A stretch of DNA of 9,059 nt, from positions 1-9,059 of the forward strand of contig DAIDKG010000083.1 in assembly GCA_027450125.1 (NCBI GenBank). The letters run 5' to 3'. Below the pieces are notes generated by a model, which worked only from the letters and a program-made list of their open reading frames with translations, did no database searches and was not told the origin of the DNA. The DNA comes from Bordetella sp. GTDB taxonomy: Bacteria; Pseudomonadota; Gammaproteobacteria; Burkholderiales; Burkholderiaceae_B. Positions 1 to 5,846 of this stretch are shown piece after piece; the stretch's first letter is position 1; every line of letters starts with the position of its first letter. Both the position numbers and the translations under genes were made by a program.

Positions 1-8
1 ACCGCGCA

Positions 9-36
9 GGTGCGCCCTGCTGGCAGGCATTGCACC
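9..36. repeat. Nested inverted repeat upstream of the sigma-54 promoter
   Basis: GGTGC (9-13) is complementary to GCACC (32-36). Inside this pair, CCTGC (16-20) is complementary to GCAGG (23-27), giving a two-tier dyad centred near position 22. It lies about 90-118 bp upstream of the predicted start site, a usual distance for binding sites of sigma-54 activators such as NtrC. The half-sites resemble NtrC half-sites (TGCACC) but their outward orientation and spacing do not fit the classical NtrC palindrome. It could equally be the end of an upstream transcript beyond the window. Confidence 0.35.
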
Positions 37-100
37 GTCCTGAAGCGATTGACTCATACGGCGCGTTGATCCGGCTGTGCCGTGCAGGGGAATGAAAAGC

Positions 101-116
101 TGGCATGCAGCTTGCT
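101..116 (+). promoter_or_regulatory. Sigma-54 (RpoN) promoter of the porin gene
   Basis: TGGCATGCAGCTTGCT has the invariant GG (102-103) and GC (114-115) separated by exactly ten bases. It matches the -24/-12 consensus TGGCACG-N4-TTGCW at every defined position except one (T instead of C at 106). The predicted transcription start is near 126-127, leaving a leader of about 54 nt before the chosen ATG at 180. Sigma-54 promoters need an enhancer-binding activator; nitrogen control by NtrC is the best guess, because relatives of this porin are often found next to glnK-amtB. That link is inference. Confidence 0.75.
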
Positions 117-130
117 TAAAGCTTCATGTC

Positions 131-148
131 AGAGTGCGTCCGCACTTT
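131..148 (+). promoter_or_regulatory. Dyad in the porin leader
   Basis: AGTGCG (133-138) and CGCACT (141-146) form a perfect 6-bp inverted repeat with a 2-base centre. A G-U and an A-T pair can extend it to 131/148, and T-rich sequence (TTTGCTTTT) follows. It starts a few bases after the predicted start site, where a repressor operator or a weak leader hairpin would sit. The stem is too short and the T tract too interrupted to call a terminator. Confidence 0.3.
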
Positions 149-165
149 GCTTTTCGCCGACCGAC

Positions 166-171
166 AAGGAA
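166..171 (+). promoter_or_regulatory. Ribosome binding site deciding the porin start
   Basis: AAGGAA lies eight bases before the ATG at 180. The upstream in-frame ATG at 126 has no such site and falls on the predicted transcription start, so 180 is the better start. Confidence 0.75.
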
Positions 172-179
172 ACCTTCCC

Positions 180-965
180 ATGCTGCCCATCTCCAACAAG
201 CGCTATCTCTGCCTGAGCGCAGGAATTCTGTCTGCCGCATTGTCCTTTCCCAGCTGGGCCGACGACACCGCCAAGGCCTCGCAGGCTGCGCAGCCGGACT
301 ACACGCTGGTCCCCAACATCGGCGTGGCCAGCCAGTACCGCTATCGCGGCCTGATGCAGTCGGCCGGCTACCCCGCCGTTTCGGGCGGCCTCGATTTCAC
401 GCACAAGAGCGGCTTTTATCTGGGCAACTGGGATTCGACCATCCGTTGGCTGGGCAATAGCAATGGCCAGATCAGCGCGCCGGTGGAGACGGATTTCTAC
501 GGCGGCTACAAGAACAGCATCGACAGCGACTGGAGCTACGACCTGGGCGTGCTGCGCTACCAGTACTTCGGCAACTACCCGACAGGCACGGTCAGCCCCA
601 ACACCACCGAACTGTACGGCGCCCTGACCTACAAGTCGCTCACCTTCAAGTACTCGCACGCCACCAGCAACCTGTTCGGCGCGGCCAACAGCCAGCACAG
701 CCAGTACTTCGACCTGTCGGACAACTACGATACCGGCGTCTGGGGCCTGACGCTGAATTCGCACGTCGGCTATCAGTACGTGCGCAACGTCGCCGGCGGC
801 TCCTACCTGGACTGGAAGCTGGGCGTCACCAAGGACATGGGGCAAGGCTGGAGCGCGGCGCTGGCATACGTGCAGACCAACGCGCGCCATGCCGTCTATA
901 CCAGCCCCCAAGGCCAATACCTGGGCGGCGCCTCGGCCATCGCGTCGATCACGAAGACCTTCTGA
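180..965 (+). CDS. TorF/Gcw_chp family putative outer-membrane porin
   Basis: A 261-residue protein, probably an outer-membrane beta-barrel. The N-terminus is a Sec signal peptide: a short charged stretch (NKR), a hydrophobic core, and a likely cleavage after SWA near residue 27. The mature part opens with the family signature PNIGVASQYRYRGLMQS, then a GGLDF..KSGFYLGNW block and a DFYGGYK strand as in the Gcw_chp (TIGR02001/PF09694) family. Amphipathic strands rich in Tyr and Gly alternate to the end, and the last residue is Phe (..ITKTF), as expected for barrel insertion by the BAM complex. The size is normal for the family. The substrate is unknown. A good Shine-Dalgarno site and the signal peptide support the start at 180. 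A sigma-54 promoter lies 64 bp upstream. Relatives are often linked to glnK-amtB; here the gene stands alone and converges on kdpE. Family call is firm, transport role is inferred. Confidence 0.87.
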   Translation: MLPISNKRYLCLSAGILSAALSFPSWADDTAKASQAAQPDYTLVPNIGVASQYRYRGLMQSAGYPAVSGGLDFTHKSGFYLGNWDSTIRWLGNSNGQISAPVETDFYGGYKNSIDSDWSYDLGVLRYQYFGNYPTGTVSPNTTELYGALTYKSLTFKYSHATSNLFGAANSQHSQYFDLSDNYDTGVWGLTLNSHVGYQYVRNVAGGSYLDWKLGVTKDMGQGWSAALAYVQTNARHAVYTSPQGQYLGGASAIASITKTF

Positions 966-977
966 TCCCAGGATCAG
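962..977. repeat. Palindrome holding both convergent stop codons
   Basis: CTGATCC (962-968) and GGATCAG (971-977) form a perfect 7-bp dyad with a 2-base centre. It contains the porin stop (TGA, 963-965) and, on the other strand, the kdpE stop (TGA, 976-974). It could fold in either transcript, but no T-run follows on either side, so it is at best a weak bidirectional terminator. No other terminator is visible for either gene. Confidence 0.4.
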
Positions 978-1663
978 GCGGCGAAGCGGTAACCCACGCC
1001 GATCTCGGTCAGCAGATAGACGGGCTGAGCCGGATCGGCTTCCAGTTTCTGGCGCAGGTGGCCCATGTAGATGCGCAGGTAGTGGTTGCTTTCCACGTGG
1101 GACGGGCCCCACACCTCGCGCAGCAGTTCTCGATGCGTCAGCACTTTGCCGCGATGCGCCAGCAGCGTGACCAGTAGGCGGTATTCGATCTGGGTCAGGT
1201 GCACGGACTGCCCGGCCCGTGTGACGGCGCGGCGGGCCAGGTCGACATGGACATCGCCGAAATCGACCTCGGCCGCGTTGGCCGCATCGCGGGCCCGCCG
1301 GCGCAGCAGCACGCGCAGCCGTGCCAGCAGTTCGCCCAGGCCGAAAGGCTTGCTCAGGTAGTCGTCCGCACCTGCGTCCAGCGCGGCGATCTTGTCGGTT
1401 TCCTGGTCGCGGGCCGACAGCACCAGCACGGGCACTTCGGTCCAGCCCCGCAGTTCGCGGATCAGCGTCATGCCGTCGGCATCGGGCAGGCCCAGGTCCA
1501 GCACCACGGCGTCGGGCTGGCGCGTGCCCGCCTCGATCAGGCCGCGCTTGACGGTGTCGGCTTCGAAGACCTCGCAGCCCTCGGCCGCGAGCGCATCGTG
1601 CACGAAGCGGCGGATATGGGCGTCGTCTTCGATCAGCAGTACGGTGGGACGGTAGTCGAACAT
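974..1663 (-). CDS. kdpE: KdpE, OmpR-family response regulator of potassium uptake
   Basis: A 229-residue transcription regulator, close to the 225 of E. coli KdpE. The receiver domain (about 5-120) has the acidic pair E12/D13, the phospho-acceptor D56 in VVLDLGLPDADG, S83 at the switch position and K105 in LSKPF. The C-terminal half (about 130-229) is an OmpR/PhoB winged helix: LTQIEYRLL, the recognition-helix region VESNHYLRIYMGHLRQKLE, and the closing hairpin ..EIGVGYRF. KdpD should phosphorylate it, after which it activates the kdp pump promoter. The start at 1663 (MFDYRPTVLLIEDD) fits the family N-terminus but has only a weak AAAGAG ribosome site. An in-frame ATG at 1756, overlapping the kdpD stop as TAATG, would add 31 residues encoded by a hairpin-rich spacer; that extension has no domain resemblance, so I prefer the short form. 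Last gene of the kdp cluster. Confidence 0.96.
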   Translation of the reverse strand: MFDYRPTVLLIEDDAHIRRFVHDALAAEGCEVFEADTVKRGLIEAGTRQPDAVVLDLGLPDADGMTLIRELRGWTEVPVLVLSARDQETDKIAALDAGADDYLSKPFGLGELLARLRVLLRRRARDAANAAEVDFGDVHVDLARRAVTRAGQSVHLTQIEYRLLVTLLAHRGKVLTHRELLREVWGPSHVESNHYLRIYMGHLRQKLEADPAQPVYLLTEIGVGYRFAA

Positions 1664-1755
1664 GATGCTCTTTTTGCCGCCAGGCCGCCCCAAGGCAAAA
1701 AGCGCTCCGTCGGGGGGCGGCAAGCCGAAGGTGCAGCGCAGCGGCACATTTTCCA
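1664..1755 (-). repeat. Hairpin-forming spacer between kdpD and kdpE
   Basis: The 92-bp gap can form two competing 8-bp perfect stems: TTGCCGCC (1674-1681) with GGCGGCAA (1716-1723), or GCCGCCCC (1684-1691) with GGGGCGGC (1714-1721). An A-rich loop lies between them. The sequence resembles GC-rich intergenic repeats I associate with Bordetella and related Burkholderiales, but that recollection cannot be tested here. A stem between kdpD and kdpE could stabilise the upstream message or reduce kdpE translation. It stays open in the kdpE frame, which creates the ambiguous 1756 start. Confidence 0.45.
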
Positions 1756-4491
1756 TTAACGGGGTTCGGGTTCCAGGGCCGGCGGCGTGCCCAGGGGCAG
1801 GGAGAACACGAAGCGCGCGCCCTGATGGTAATCGGGATCGACCCAGATGCGGCCCCGGTGCGCCTGCATGATGGCCTGGCAGACAGCCAGGCCCAGGCCT
1901 ACGCCGGGGGTGGCGGACTCGCTCGCGCCGCGCGTGAACTTCTCGAAGATGCGCTGCCGTTCGGAGAGCGGCACGCCCGGACCCTGGTCGCTGACGGCGA
2001 CCTGCAGCGCCTGGCCCTGTATCGCCGCGCCGATGCGCACGGGACTGCCCGGCGGCGTGTATTTGGCGGCATTTTCCAGCAGATTGCACAACACGCGCTC
2101 GATCAGCACGCCGTCGCATTCGACCAGCGGCAGGTCGGACAGGCGGTCCACCACGATCTGCCTGCCGGCCAGGCTTTCCTTCATGGCGGCCAGTGATGCG
2201 CCGACCAGCTCCTCGATCGACTGCCATTCGCGCCGCAGCGGGGTTTCCCGGCTCTGCAGGCGCGCCATGTCGAGCAGGTTGATGACCAGGGCATGCATGC
2301 GCCTTGCCTGGTCGCGCATGGCCTGGACTGTTTCCCGGGCCGCCTCGGGCAGGGAAACGGAATTGCGCACCAGGGTGTCGGCCATGCCGATCAGGCCGGT
2401 CAGCGGCGTGCGCAAGTCGTGCGACAACGCGGCCAGCAGCGAATTGCGCAGGCGTTCTGACTCGATGCCGACCAGGGCCTGCTGCGCCACTTCCACGTAA
2501 TGAAGGCGTTCGAGCGCGATGGCGATGAGGGTGGCGTAGGCGTCGAGCTGGCGCCGCGTCTCCGGCTCGGCGTAGAGCGCGCGCTTGGCGGCGCTCAGCG
2601 CCAGCACGCCGCGCACGCGCATGGGCGCGCGCAGCGGCAGGTACAGGATCGGGCTGTTGCTGAGCGTGCCCGTGCCGATGCCGGCAGCCTGGCCATGGTC
2701 GAAGGCCCATTGCGCCAGCGCCGGGTCGGGGGCGGGCATGTCGGTCGGCTTGGGCGCCAGGTGCAATTGATCGTCCAGTCTTTGCACATACAGGGCGCTT
2801 TGGGCATGGAAGGCCGCCTTGAGGAAATTCTCGGCCGAGCCGACGATCTGCTCGGCCTGCAGGGCCGAGGACAGCTCGCGCGCGAACTCGTACAGGCCGC
2901 GGGTGTCGGCCTCGCGCTTGGCCGAGCTTTCGGCCTGGGCGCGCAGGCCGGCCGTCAGCTGGCCGATGAGCAGTCCCACGCCCAGCAGCACGGCGAAAGT
3001 GAGCAGGTATTGCACGTCGGACACCGCGAACGACCACAGCGGCTGCACGAAGAAGAAGTCGAACAATCCGACGCTGATCGCCGCCGCCAGCGCGGCCGGG
3101 CCGCGGCCGTGGCGCAGCGCCGCTGCCACGACCGCCAGCAGGTAGAACATGACGATGTTGGTCTGGTGCAGAGCCGGAAAGGCAATGCTAGAGACAAGGG
3201 TGGCGATGGCGCAATAGATGCCGGCCCAGGCGTAGCCGTAGCGCGAGCGCGGCGTGGCGGTCTCTTCGGTTTCGGGCGAGGCGAGATCGCGTTGCGGCTC
3301 CGGCGCCGCGGTCGCGGCGATGCGCACGATGTCCACGTCGGGACAGGCGCGCACCAGGGCCTCGGCCAGGCTGCCCCGGCGTCGCGACCAGACCCCGCCC
3401 AGCAGCGCGCCGATCCAGGCGGACGACCGGCTGTGGATTTCATCGCGGCCGACGACGGCCTTGCTGATGTTGTGCCGGCGTATGTATCGGGTGATGACTT
3501 CGGTGGGGTTGTCGCCGGCCAGGGTTTCGACGCGCGCGCCCAGTTGTTCCGCTTGCGCCATGGCCTGTTCGAGCAGGCGCTGGCGCGCCGGCGGTAGCGC
3601 CGCGATGCGCGGCGTGGCCACGGTGACGACGTGCAGGTCGCATTCGAGCTGGCGCGCCAGGCGATGGGCGCTGCGCACCACGTGCGCGGCCTGAGGTCCG
3701 GGCCCGATGCAGGCCAGCACCGTCTCGCGCGTGCGCCATACCGGTTCGATGGCGCGTTCGTCGCGATAAGCCTTGACATCATCGTCGACATGGTCGGCCG
3801 TGCGGCGCAGGGCCAGTTCGCGCAGGGCGATCAGGTTGCCCTTGCGAAAGAAATTGCTGCCGGCGCGCTGCGCCTGCTCGGGCACGTAGACCCGGCCTTC
3901 TTTCAGGCGGCGCAGCAGCTCGTCGGCCGAGAGGTCCACCAGGATGACTTCGTCGGCCGCATCGAACAGGGCATCGGGCACGGTCTCCCAGACCTTGATG
4001 CCGGTGATGCCGCCGACCGCCTCGTTAAGGCTGTCCAGATGCTGCACATTGAGCGTGGTCCAGACGTCGATACCGGCATCGAGCAGTTCTTGCACGTCCT
4101 GCCAGCGCTTGGCATGCCGGGCCCCGGGTACGTTGGAGTGCGCGAGCTCGTCGACCAGGATCACCTTCGGCTTGCGCTCGAGCGCGCCGGGCAGGTCGAA
4201 TTCCTGCAGCATGCGGTCGCGGTAGGCAATGGATTGCGGCGGCAGGAATTCCAGGCCTTCGACCAGCTGGGCGGTCTCGCTCCGGCCGTGCGTCTCGACG
4301 ATGCCGGCGACGACATCCACGCCCTGGTCGCGCTGCGCGCGCGCAGCCGAGAGCATGGCGTAGGTCTTGCCGACGCCGGCCGAGGCGCCGAAGTAGATGC
4401 GCAGGCGGCCGCGGCGGGCGGCGCTTACGGTGTCGTCCAGCTGCTTGAGCAACTGGTCGGGATCGGGACGCGCGTCGGCGGATGCGGCCAT
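1756..4491 (-). CDS. kdpD: KdpD, potassium/turgor sensor histidine kinase
   Basis: A 911-residue inner-membrane sensor kinase (E. coli KdpD has 894). In order: a cytoplasmic KdpD domain (about 28-235) with Walker A GASAGVGKT (35-43) and Walker B-like VILVDELAHSN (110-120); a universal-stress-protein domain (about 256-390); a DUF4118 region of closely spaced transmembrane helices (about 418-512); a GAF-like region (about 530-660); and the kinase core. The core has the phospho-acceptor H691 in LSHDLRTPLTG, the N box NLLENAAKY (803-811, key N807), the G1 box DQGPG (835-839) and the G2 box GVGLGLA (863-869). It phosphorylates KdpE under potassium limitation and normally dephosphorylates it otherwise. 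The start MAASADARPDPDQLL aligns with E. coli KdpD (..RPDPDRLL). There is no clear Shine-Dalgarno site, and the cupin gene stops only 15 bp upstream, so translational coupling is likely. All catalytic motifs are intact. Confidence 0.98.
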   Translation of the reverse strand: MAASADARPDPDQLLKQLDDTVSAARRGRLRIYFGASAGVGKTYAMLSAARAQRDQGVDVVAGIVETHGRSETAQLVEGLEFLPPQSIAYRDRMLQEFDLPGALERKPKVILVDELAHSNVPGARHAKRWQDVQELLDAGIDVWTTLNVQHLDSLNEAVGGITGIKVWETVPDALFDAADEVILVDLSADELLRRLKEGRVYVPEQAQRAGSNFFRKGNLIALRELALRRTADHVDDDVKAYRDERAIEPVWRTRETVLACIGPGPQAAHVVRSAHRLARQLECDLHVVTVATPRIAALPPARQRLLEQAMAQAEQLGARVETLAGDNPTEVITRYIRRHNISKAVVGRDEIHSRSSAWIGALLGGVWSRRRGSLAEALVRACPDVDIVRIAATAAPEPQRDLASPETEETATPRSRYGYAWAGIYCAIATLVSSIAFPALHQTNIVMFYLLAVVAAALRHGRGPAALAAAISVGLFDFFFVQPLWSFAVSDVQYLLTFAVLLGVGLLIGQLTAGLRAQAESSAKREADTRGLYEFARELSSALQAEQIVGSAENFLKAAFHAQSALYVQRLDDQLHLAPKPTDMPAPDPALAQWAFDHGQAAGIGTGTLSNSPILYLPLRAPMRVRGVLALSAAKRALYAEPETRRQLDAYATLIAIALERLHYVEVAQQALVGIESERLRNSLLAALSHDLRTPLTGLIGMADTLVRNSVSLPEAARETVQAMRDQARRMHALVINLLDMARLQSRETPLRREWQSIEELVGASLAAMKESLAGRQIVVDRLSDLPLVECDGVLIERVLCNLLENAAKYTPPGSPVRIGAAIQGQALQVAVSDQGPGVPLSERQRIFEKFTRGASESATPGVGLGLAVCQAIMQAHRGRIWVDPDYHQGARFVFSLPLGTPPALEPEPR

Positions 4492-4506
4492 GGCAATGTG
4501 GGGTGG

Positions 4507-4848
4507 TCAGTCGACGATGAACAGCTTGGCGCCGACCGTCGTATGGGACTGGTGCGCTTCGGCGTCGTCGCCCACCTGGTAGCTCATGCCGGGCTTGAGG
4601 GTGAAGGTGCGGCCGTCCTTCAGCGTGGTTTCCAGCTGGCCTTCCAGGCAAAGCAGGATGTGGCCCTTGCTGCACCAGTGGTCGGCAAGATAGCCCGGGG
4701 TGTATTCGACCATGCGGACGCGGATTTTATTGGCTTCGTCGCCGAAGTATTGCGTGCGCCAGTAGGCTTTGCCGGTTTCTCCGGGGTGTTCGGTGATTTC
4801 GATTTTCGACCAATCGGTGGTGCCGAAGGAGAAGGGGGACATCTTCAT
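4507..4848 (-). CDS. Small DHCW-motif type cupin protein
   Basis: A 113-residue soluble single-domain cupin with no signal peptide or membrane segment. The N-terminus (TTDWSKIEITEHPGETGKAYW) and the block GYLADHWCSKGH (52-63) resemble the small family named after a DHCW/DHWC motif. D56, H57, C59 and H63 lie on the strand that usually carries cupin metal ligands. LCLEGQLETTLKDGR, LKPGMSYQVGDD and HQSHTT (89-94) follow as the second cupin motif. Its biochemical role is unknown; metal binding is inferred. The start at 4848 is fixed by an AGGAG nine bases upstream. The open frame runs further 5' to 5118, but through the inverted-repeat element and with unlikely composition. It sits 15 bp before kdpD on the same strand, so it is probably co-transcribed with kdpDE. 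It is not a standard member of kdp operons. Confidence 0.86.
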   Translation of the reverse strand: MKMSPFSFGTTDWSKIEITEHPGETGKAYWRTQYFGDEANKIRVRMVEYTPGYLADHWCSKGHILLCLEGQLETTLKDGRTFTLKPGMSYQVGDDAEAHQSHTTVGAKLFIVD

Positions 4849-4927
4849 TGCGGGACGCTCCTGGTTTTGTGTTTTTGCATGGTACGCCCCAAGTCGAGAG
4901 TCGTTTGATTGTTTGAGTTCTTGAAAC
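4849..4927 (-). other. AT-richer leader upstream of the cupin gene
   Basis: This stretch is clearly richer in A and T than its surroundings (minus-strand runs such as GCAAAAACACAAAACC) and lies directly upstream of cupin-kdpDE. It is a plausible place for a promoter serving cupin-kdpD-kdpE. I could not find a convincing -35/-10 pair with normal spacing or a sigma-54 motif. With the repeat element that follows (4928-5149), it makes up most of the 346-bp gap between kdpC and the cupin gene. Confidence 0.3.
4858..4862 (-). promoter_or_regulatory. Ribosome binding site of the cupin gene
   Basis: On the minus strand this reads AGGAG, nine bases before the ATG at 4848. It is among the strongest ribosome sites in the window and rules out the longer upstream open frame as the start. 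Confidence 0.8.
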
Positions 4928-5149
4928 GTCGGCCGGGCCGCGCAGGGGCTGGGGGATTGCGGCCTGGTCGGCTGGCTCGGCCCCTGGACGGGGCCTCGGC
5001 CTTCGTCTTCCTCGTCCGGGCGGGCCGGGCGCGAACTCGCCCCTGCGGGGCTCAGACAGCGCACCCGGAAAGCCCCCGCCCTTCCTACGGAAGCCCTCGG
5101 CAGCCTCCAACAGGCCACAAACCCCCAGCCCCTGCGCGGCCCGGCCGAC
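4928..5149. repeat. 222-bp element with 28-bp perfect terminal inverted repeats
   Basis: Bases 4928-4955 are the exact reverse complement of 5122-5149 (28 of 28). Extending inward to 4966 and 5111 gives 37 matches of 39. The 166-bp interior between the perfect arms holds smaller dyads: GGCCCC/GGGGCC (4979-4984, 4990-4995), GCCCC/GGGGC (5039-5043, 5047-5051) and CTTCC/GGAAG (5081-5085, 5089-5093). No protein is credible in any frame. The layout fits a MITE-like or interspersed palindromic element lying between kdpC and the cupin gene. I could not identify a target-site duplication. Either strand of RNA could fold into a long stem with side hairpins, which may separate kdpABC from cupin-kdpDE transcriptionally. 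Confidence 0.7.
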
Positions 5150-5194
5150 TTGCAGCATCTCGCATTGTGCCGATGCCATCGACCGATAAAGTAA

Positions 5195-5806
5195 TCAATG
5201 TCCCGCCGCCGCCAACTTGTCCAGAGCCAGATTCAGCGCCAGCACGTTGACCGTGGCATCGCCCAGTATTCCCGCCCAGGCGCTGGCCCGGGTGTATTGC
5301 CGCACCAGTTTGCGTACGGCATCCACGGGCAGGCCGCGCGCACGCGCCACCCGGGCGACCTGGTAGTCGGCTGCGGCGGGGCTGATCTGCGGATCCAGGC
5401 CGCTGGCCGAAGCCGTGACCAGGTCCACGGGTATTGGCGCCGTGTTGGCCGGATCGGCCGCCTTGAGCGCCGCGATGCGGTCCTTCACGGCCTGGGTCAG
5501 GTCGGGATTGGTGGGCCCCAGGTTGGAGCCGCCCGAGGACGCCGCGTTGTAGGGCATGGGCGAGGTGGCCGAAGGGCGGCCCCAGAAATAGCCGGGCGAG
5601 CTGAAGGCCTGGCCTATGAGCGACGAGCCGATTACCTGTCCGTTGCGCTCGATCAGCGAGCCCGCGGCCTGGTGCGGGAAGGCCAGCTTGGCCACCCCGG
5701 TGGTGACGAGCGGATAGATCAGTCCGGTGACGACCGACAGCGTGACGAATAGCGCCAGGGCAGGGCGCAGCAGGCCGGCGGGTTTGGAATCGATGGTTTG
5801 TTGCAT
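5195..5806 (-). CDS. kdpC: KdpC, accessory subunit of the K+-transporting ATPase
   Basis: A 203-residue subunit of the KdpFABC pump, similar in size to its E. coli counterpart. One N-terminal transmembrane helix (about 11-33, [21 protein letters not shown]) anchors a periplasmic domain. That domain has the conserved blocks [18 protein letters not shown] (49-66), YFWGRPSA (73-80), the Asn/Ser/Gly-rich [14 protein letters not shown] (87-100) and [12 protein letters not shown] (135-146). KdpC is needed for assembly and is thought to raise the pump's affinity for its ligands. GAGGAAAC lies just upstream of the ATG, with AGGA seven bases away, giving a clear start. It follows kdpB after a 40-bp gap and is the last pump gene before the inverted-repeat element. 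Confidence 0.98.
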   Translation of the reverse strand: MQQTIDSKPAGLLRPALALFVTLSVVTGLIYPLVTTGVAKLAFPHQAAGSLIERNGQVIGSSLIGQAFSSPGYFWGRPSATSPMPYNAASSGGSNLGPTNPDLTQAVKDRIAALKAADPANTAPIPVDLVTASASGLDPQISPAAADYQVARVARARGLPVDAVRKLVRQYTRASAWAGILGDATVNVLALNLALDKLAAAGH

Positions 5807-5846
5807 GATGGTTTCCTCGATGTGCTTGACGTGCGGGCCCGGGCGG

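Noticed and set aside
126..179. Longer porin reading frame starting at ATG 126
   Set aside because: It would put 18 residues before a good signal peptide, lacks a ribosome site, and begins on the predicted sigma-54 transcription start. ATG 180 has AAGGAA at correct spacing.
129..1112. Long minus-strand open frame opposite the porin
   Set aside because: It covers the porin and the kdpE 3' end in a different frame, with low-complexity Arg/Val/Gly composition typical of high-GC antisense frames.
1664..3037. 687-residue frame extending kdpE back through kdpD
   Set aside because: The added part overlaps kdpD out of frame and is Arg/Pro/Ala-rich noise. KdpE homology begins at 1663.
2500..4908. 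Long plus-strand open frames opposite kdpD and the cupin gene
   Set aside because: They mirror intact, fully recognisable KdpD and cupin frames. No domain, signal peptide or ribosome site is evident.
4979..5051. Rho-independent terminators after kdpC
   Set aside because: The GC-rich stems at 4979-4995 and 5039-5051 are not followed by a T-run on the minus-strand transcript, so I treat them as parts of the repeat element.
4849..5118. 90-residue N-terminal extension of the cupin
   Set aside because: It runs through the inverted-repeat element, has unlikely composition, and a strong AGGAG points to the ATG at 4848.
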